Made by a program: the position numbers and the translations under genes. From assembly GCF_022374895.2 (NCBI RefSeq), contig NZ_CP092423.2, positions 3,782,001 through 3,846,000 on the forward strand: 64,000 nucleotides of DNA, written 5' to 3'. Shown in pieces: positions 62,555 through 64,000 of the stretch. Each line of letters starts with the position of its first letter. Positions within the stretch are counted from its first letter, which is position 1. This stretch comes from Mycobacterium lentiflavum. Its GTDB lineage: Bacteria; Actinomycetota; Actinomycetes; Mycobacteriales; Mycobacteriaceae. A model generated the notes under the pieces. That model worked only from the letters and a program-made list of their open reading frames with translations, had not been told where the DNA came from and ran no database searches.

Positions 62555-64000
62555 ATGTCGGCGACGATCGAGGCAACTGACGAGCACTCGGCTCCCATCC
62601 AGCGGATGGAACTCGAGATCACCGGAATGTCCTGCGGGGCTTGCGCCCGGCGAATCGAATCGGTGCTCAACAAGCTGGAGGGCGTGCGGGCGTCGGTAAA
62701 TTTCGCCACCCGCGTAGCCACCATCGATGCCGGTGCGGATGCCACGGCCGATGGGCTGTGCGAGGCGATCGAGCGCGCCGGGTTTCAAGCCGAGCCGCTT
62801 CAAAAGCGAGGCCTCACCGATGCTGATCCCGACGCCGATCACGCGCGCTACCTGTTGGTCCGCTTGGCGGTCGCCGCGGTGCTCTTCGTGCCGTTGGCCG
62901 ATCTATCGGTGATGTTCGCGGTCGTGCCCAGCACCCGCTTCGCTGCCTGGGCGTGGGTGCTTACCGCATTGGCGATCCCGGTGGTGACGTGGGCGGCGTG
63001 GCCGTTCCACCGAGTCGCGATCCGCAATGCGATGCACCACGGAGCGTCCATGGAAACGCTAATCTCGGTCGGGATCACCGCCGCCACCACCTGGTCGCTG
63101 TTCACCGTGTTCGGTCAGCACCATTCGTCCGACCGAAAGGGCATATGGCAAGCCCTGCTGGGAAGCGACGCCATCTACTTCGAGGTCGCCGCGGGTGTCA
63201 CGGTGTTCGTGCTCGCTGGACGGTATTTCGAAGCCCGTGCCAAGTCGAAGGCGGGCAGCGCGCTGCGGGCTCTGGCGGCACTGAGCGCTAAGGATGTCGC
63301 AGTCCTGCAGCCCGACGGGTCCGAGATGGTCATTCCCGCCGAAGAACTCAAGGAGCAGCACCGGTTCGTAGTCCGTCCGGGACAGACGATCGCCGCAGAC
63401 GGACTTGTCATCGAGGGCTCGGCAGCTGTCGACATGAGCGCAATGACCGGCGAGGCCAAACCCCTCCGGGCTACTCCAGGCGCGAGCGTCATCGGAGGCA
63501 CGGTGGTGCTAGACGGCAGGCTGATCGTGGAGGCCGCGGCCGTCGGTGAGGACACCCAGTTCGCGGGCATGGTTCGCCTTGTCGAACAGGCACAGTCGCA
63601 GAAGGCTAGGGCACAGCGACTGGCTGACCGCATCGCCTCGGTGTTCGTTCCGTGTGTGTTCGCGATCGCGGCGCTGACCGCCGTCGGATGGCTGGTGGCG
63701 GGCGAGGGACAGGTTCGCGCCTTCTCCTCCGCTCTTGCTGTGCTGGTGATCGCCTGCCCCTGCGCGCTTGGATTGGCGACCCCAACGGCCATGATGGTGG
63801 CGTCCGGCCGCGGCGCTCAGCTCGGAATATTCCTCAAAGGCCACAGCTCGCTGGAGGCCACCCGCGCCGTGGACACCATCGTGTTCGACAAGACCGGCAC
63901 CCTGACGACTGGACGGTTGACCATTAGCGTGGTCGTGGCGGCTCCGGGCTGGGAAACCGACGAGGTACTAAGGCTTGCGGCGTCGGTCGAGGCAGCCTCG
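62555..64000 (+). CDS. ctpA: Metal-translocating P1B-type ATPase, CtpA/CtpB-like, 3' partial
   Basis: The frame runs from ATG 62555 past the right edge; 482 codons are visible out of about 750 expected. An N-terminal heavy-metal domain has G-M-S-C-G-A-C (Cys27, Cys30). Membrane helices follow; actuator domain motif S-A-M-T-G-E-A-K-P; ion-binding C-P-C (401-403) in the sixth helix; phosphorylation site D-K-T-G-T with Asp445. The C-P-C type transports Cu(I) or Ag(I). Sequence through the helices is very close to mycobacterial CtpA and CtpB; I favour CtpA from memory of segments such as MFAVVPSTRF and WQALLGSDAIYFEV, but cannot exclude CtpB. Confidence 0.93.
   Translation, partial: MSATIEATDEHSAPIQRMELEITGMSCGACARRIESVLNKLEGVRASVNFATRVATIDAGADATADGLCEAIERAGFQAEPLQKRGLTDADPDADHARYLLVRLAVAAVLFVPLADLSVMFAVVPSTRFAAWAWVLTALAIPVVTWAAWPFHRVAIRNAMHHGASMETLISVGITAATTWSLFTVFGQHHSSDRKGIWQALLGSDAIYFEVAAGVTVFVLAGRYFEARAKSKAGSALRALAALSAKDVAVLQPDGSEMVIPAEELKEQHRFVVRPGQTIAADGLVIEGSAAVDMSAMTGEAKPLRATPGASVIGGTVVLDGRLIVEAAAVGEDTQFAGMVRLVEQAQSQKARAQRLADRIASVFVPCVFAIAALTAVGWLVAGEGQVRAFSSALAVLVIACPCALGLATPTAMMVASGRGAQLGIFLKGHSSLEATRAVDTIVFDKTGTLTTGRLTISVVVAAPGWETDEVLRLAASVEAAS

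Overview
The window looks like a chromosomal segment of a Mycobacterium species. GC content is high and GTG/TTG starts are frequent. Genus-typical families are present: an MmpS-MmpL pair, PknH/EmbR-type kinase and regulator, MPT64- and MPT63-like secreted proteins, a PstS1-like phosphate lipoprotein, DUF7373 and DUF4878 lipoproteins, a PAS-ANTAR protein and a CtpA/CtpB-type metal ATPase. The species cannot be fixed from sequence alone. No insertion sequence, CRISPR array or complete prophage was seen.

Layout. 1-4119: 3' part of a very large protein with a TPR-like region and about nine tandem SnoaL-like domains. 4120-8343: a decayed frame, a Gly/Arg 8-mer repeat microprotein with a leaderless-type promoter, a GNAT acetyltransferase, an MFS exporter and an S51-type peptidase. 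8588-14126: a partner-switch module (STAS protein plus a 1378-residue kinase/receiver/phosphatase hybrid) and a lytic transglycosylase lipoprotein. 14309-17904: a LacI-type regulator, a perfect palindromic operator, an aldehyde dehydrogenase and a convergent esterase. 18009-24593: tRNA-Cys, then a 19-bp TetR-style palindrome ahead of a molybdenum-hydroxylase/deaminase operon. 24587-31170: an MDR oxidoreductase, then a tightly overlapped minus-strand MoxR/DUF58/VWA operon.

31395-35899 holds a membrane Ser/Thr kinase with two lipoproteins and a TPM-domain protein. 36030-40538 holds small secreted and membrane proteins, a HAD phosphatase, a lower-GC methyltransferase and a flavin-dependent monooxygenase. 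40672-47067 is a divergent signalling locus: a PknH-like kinase and EmbR-like FHA regulator on one side, four exported beta-propeller or MPT64-like proteins on the other. 47105-50756 carries a PstS1-like lipoprotein, an MPT63-like lipoprotein, a small secreted protein and an orphan NarL-type histidine kinase. 50870-52977 is a decaying patch: a frameshifted membrane protein and a probable ESX-substrate relic. 52978-56523 is mmpL/mmpS with a repeat-containing upstream region. 57069-60154 has PAS-ANTAR and a GGDEF-EAL protein broken by a one-base frameshift. 60594-64000 has a membrane alpha/beta-hydrolase lacking its nucleophile, a tRNA-Lys-like 3' fragment, and the start of the metal ATPase.

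Themes. Much of the window is signalling: two membrane STPKs, two histidine kinases, a one-polypeptide partner switch, cyclic-di-GMP, ANTAR and FHA proteins. Most of the rest is the envelope: lipoproteins, MmpL, MoxR/VWA and transglycosylase. Several genes seem to use leaderless starts (TANNNT 6-8 nt before the initiation codon). The most unusual items are the tandem SnoaL array, the GGGAGGGR microprotein, the one-blade NHL mini-lipoprotein, the molybdenum-hydroxylase operon with an unrecognised member, and the interrupted reading frames.
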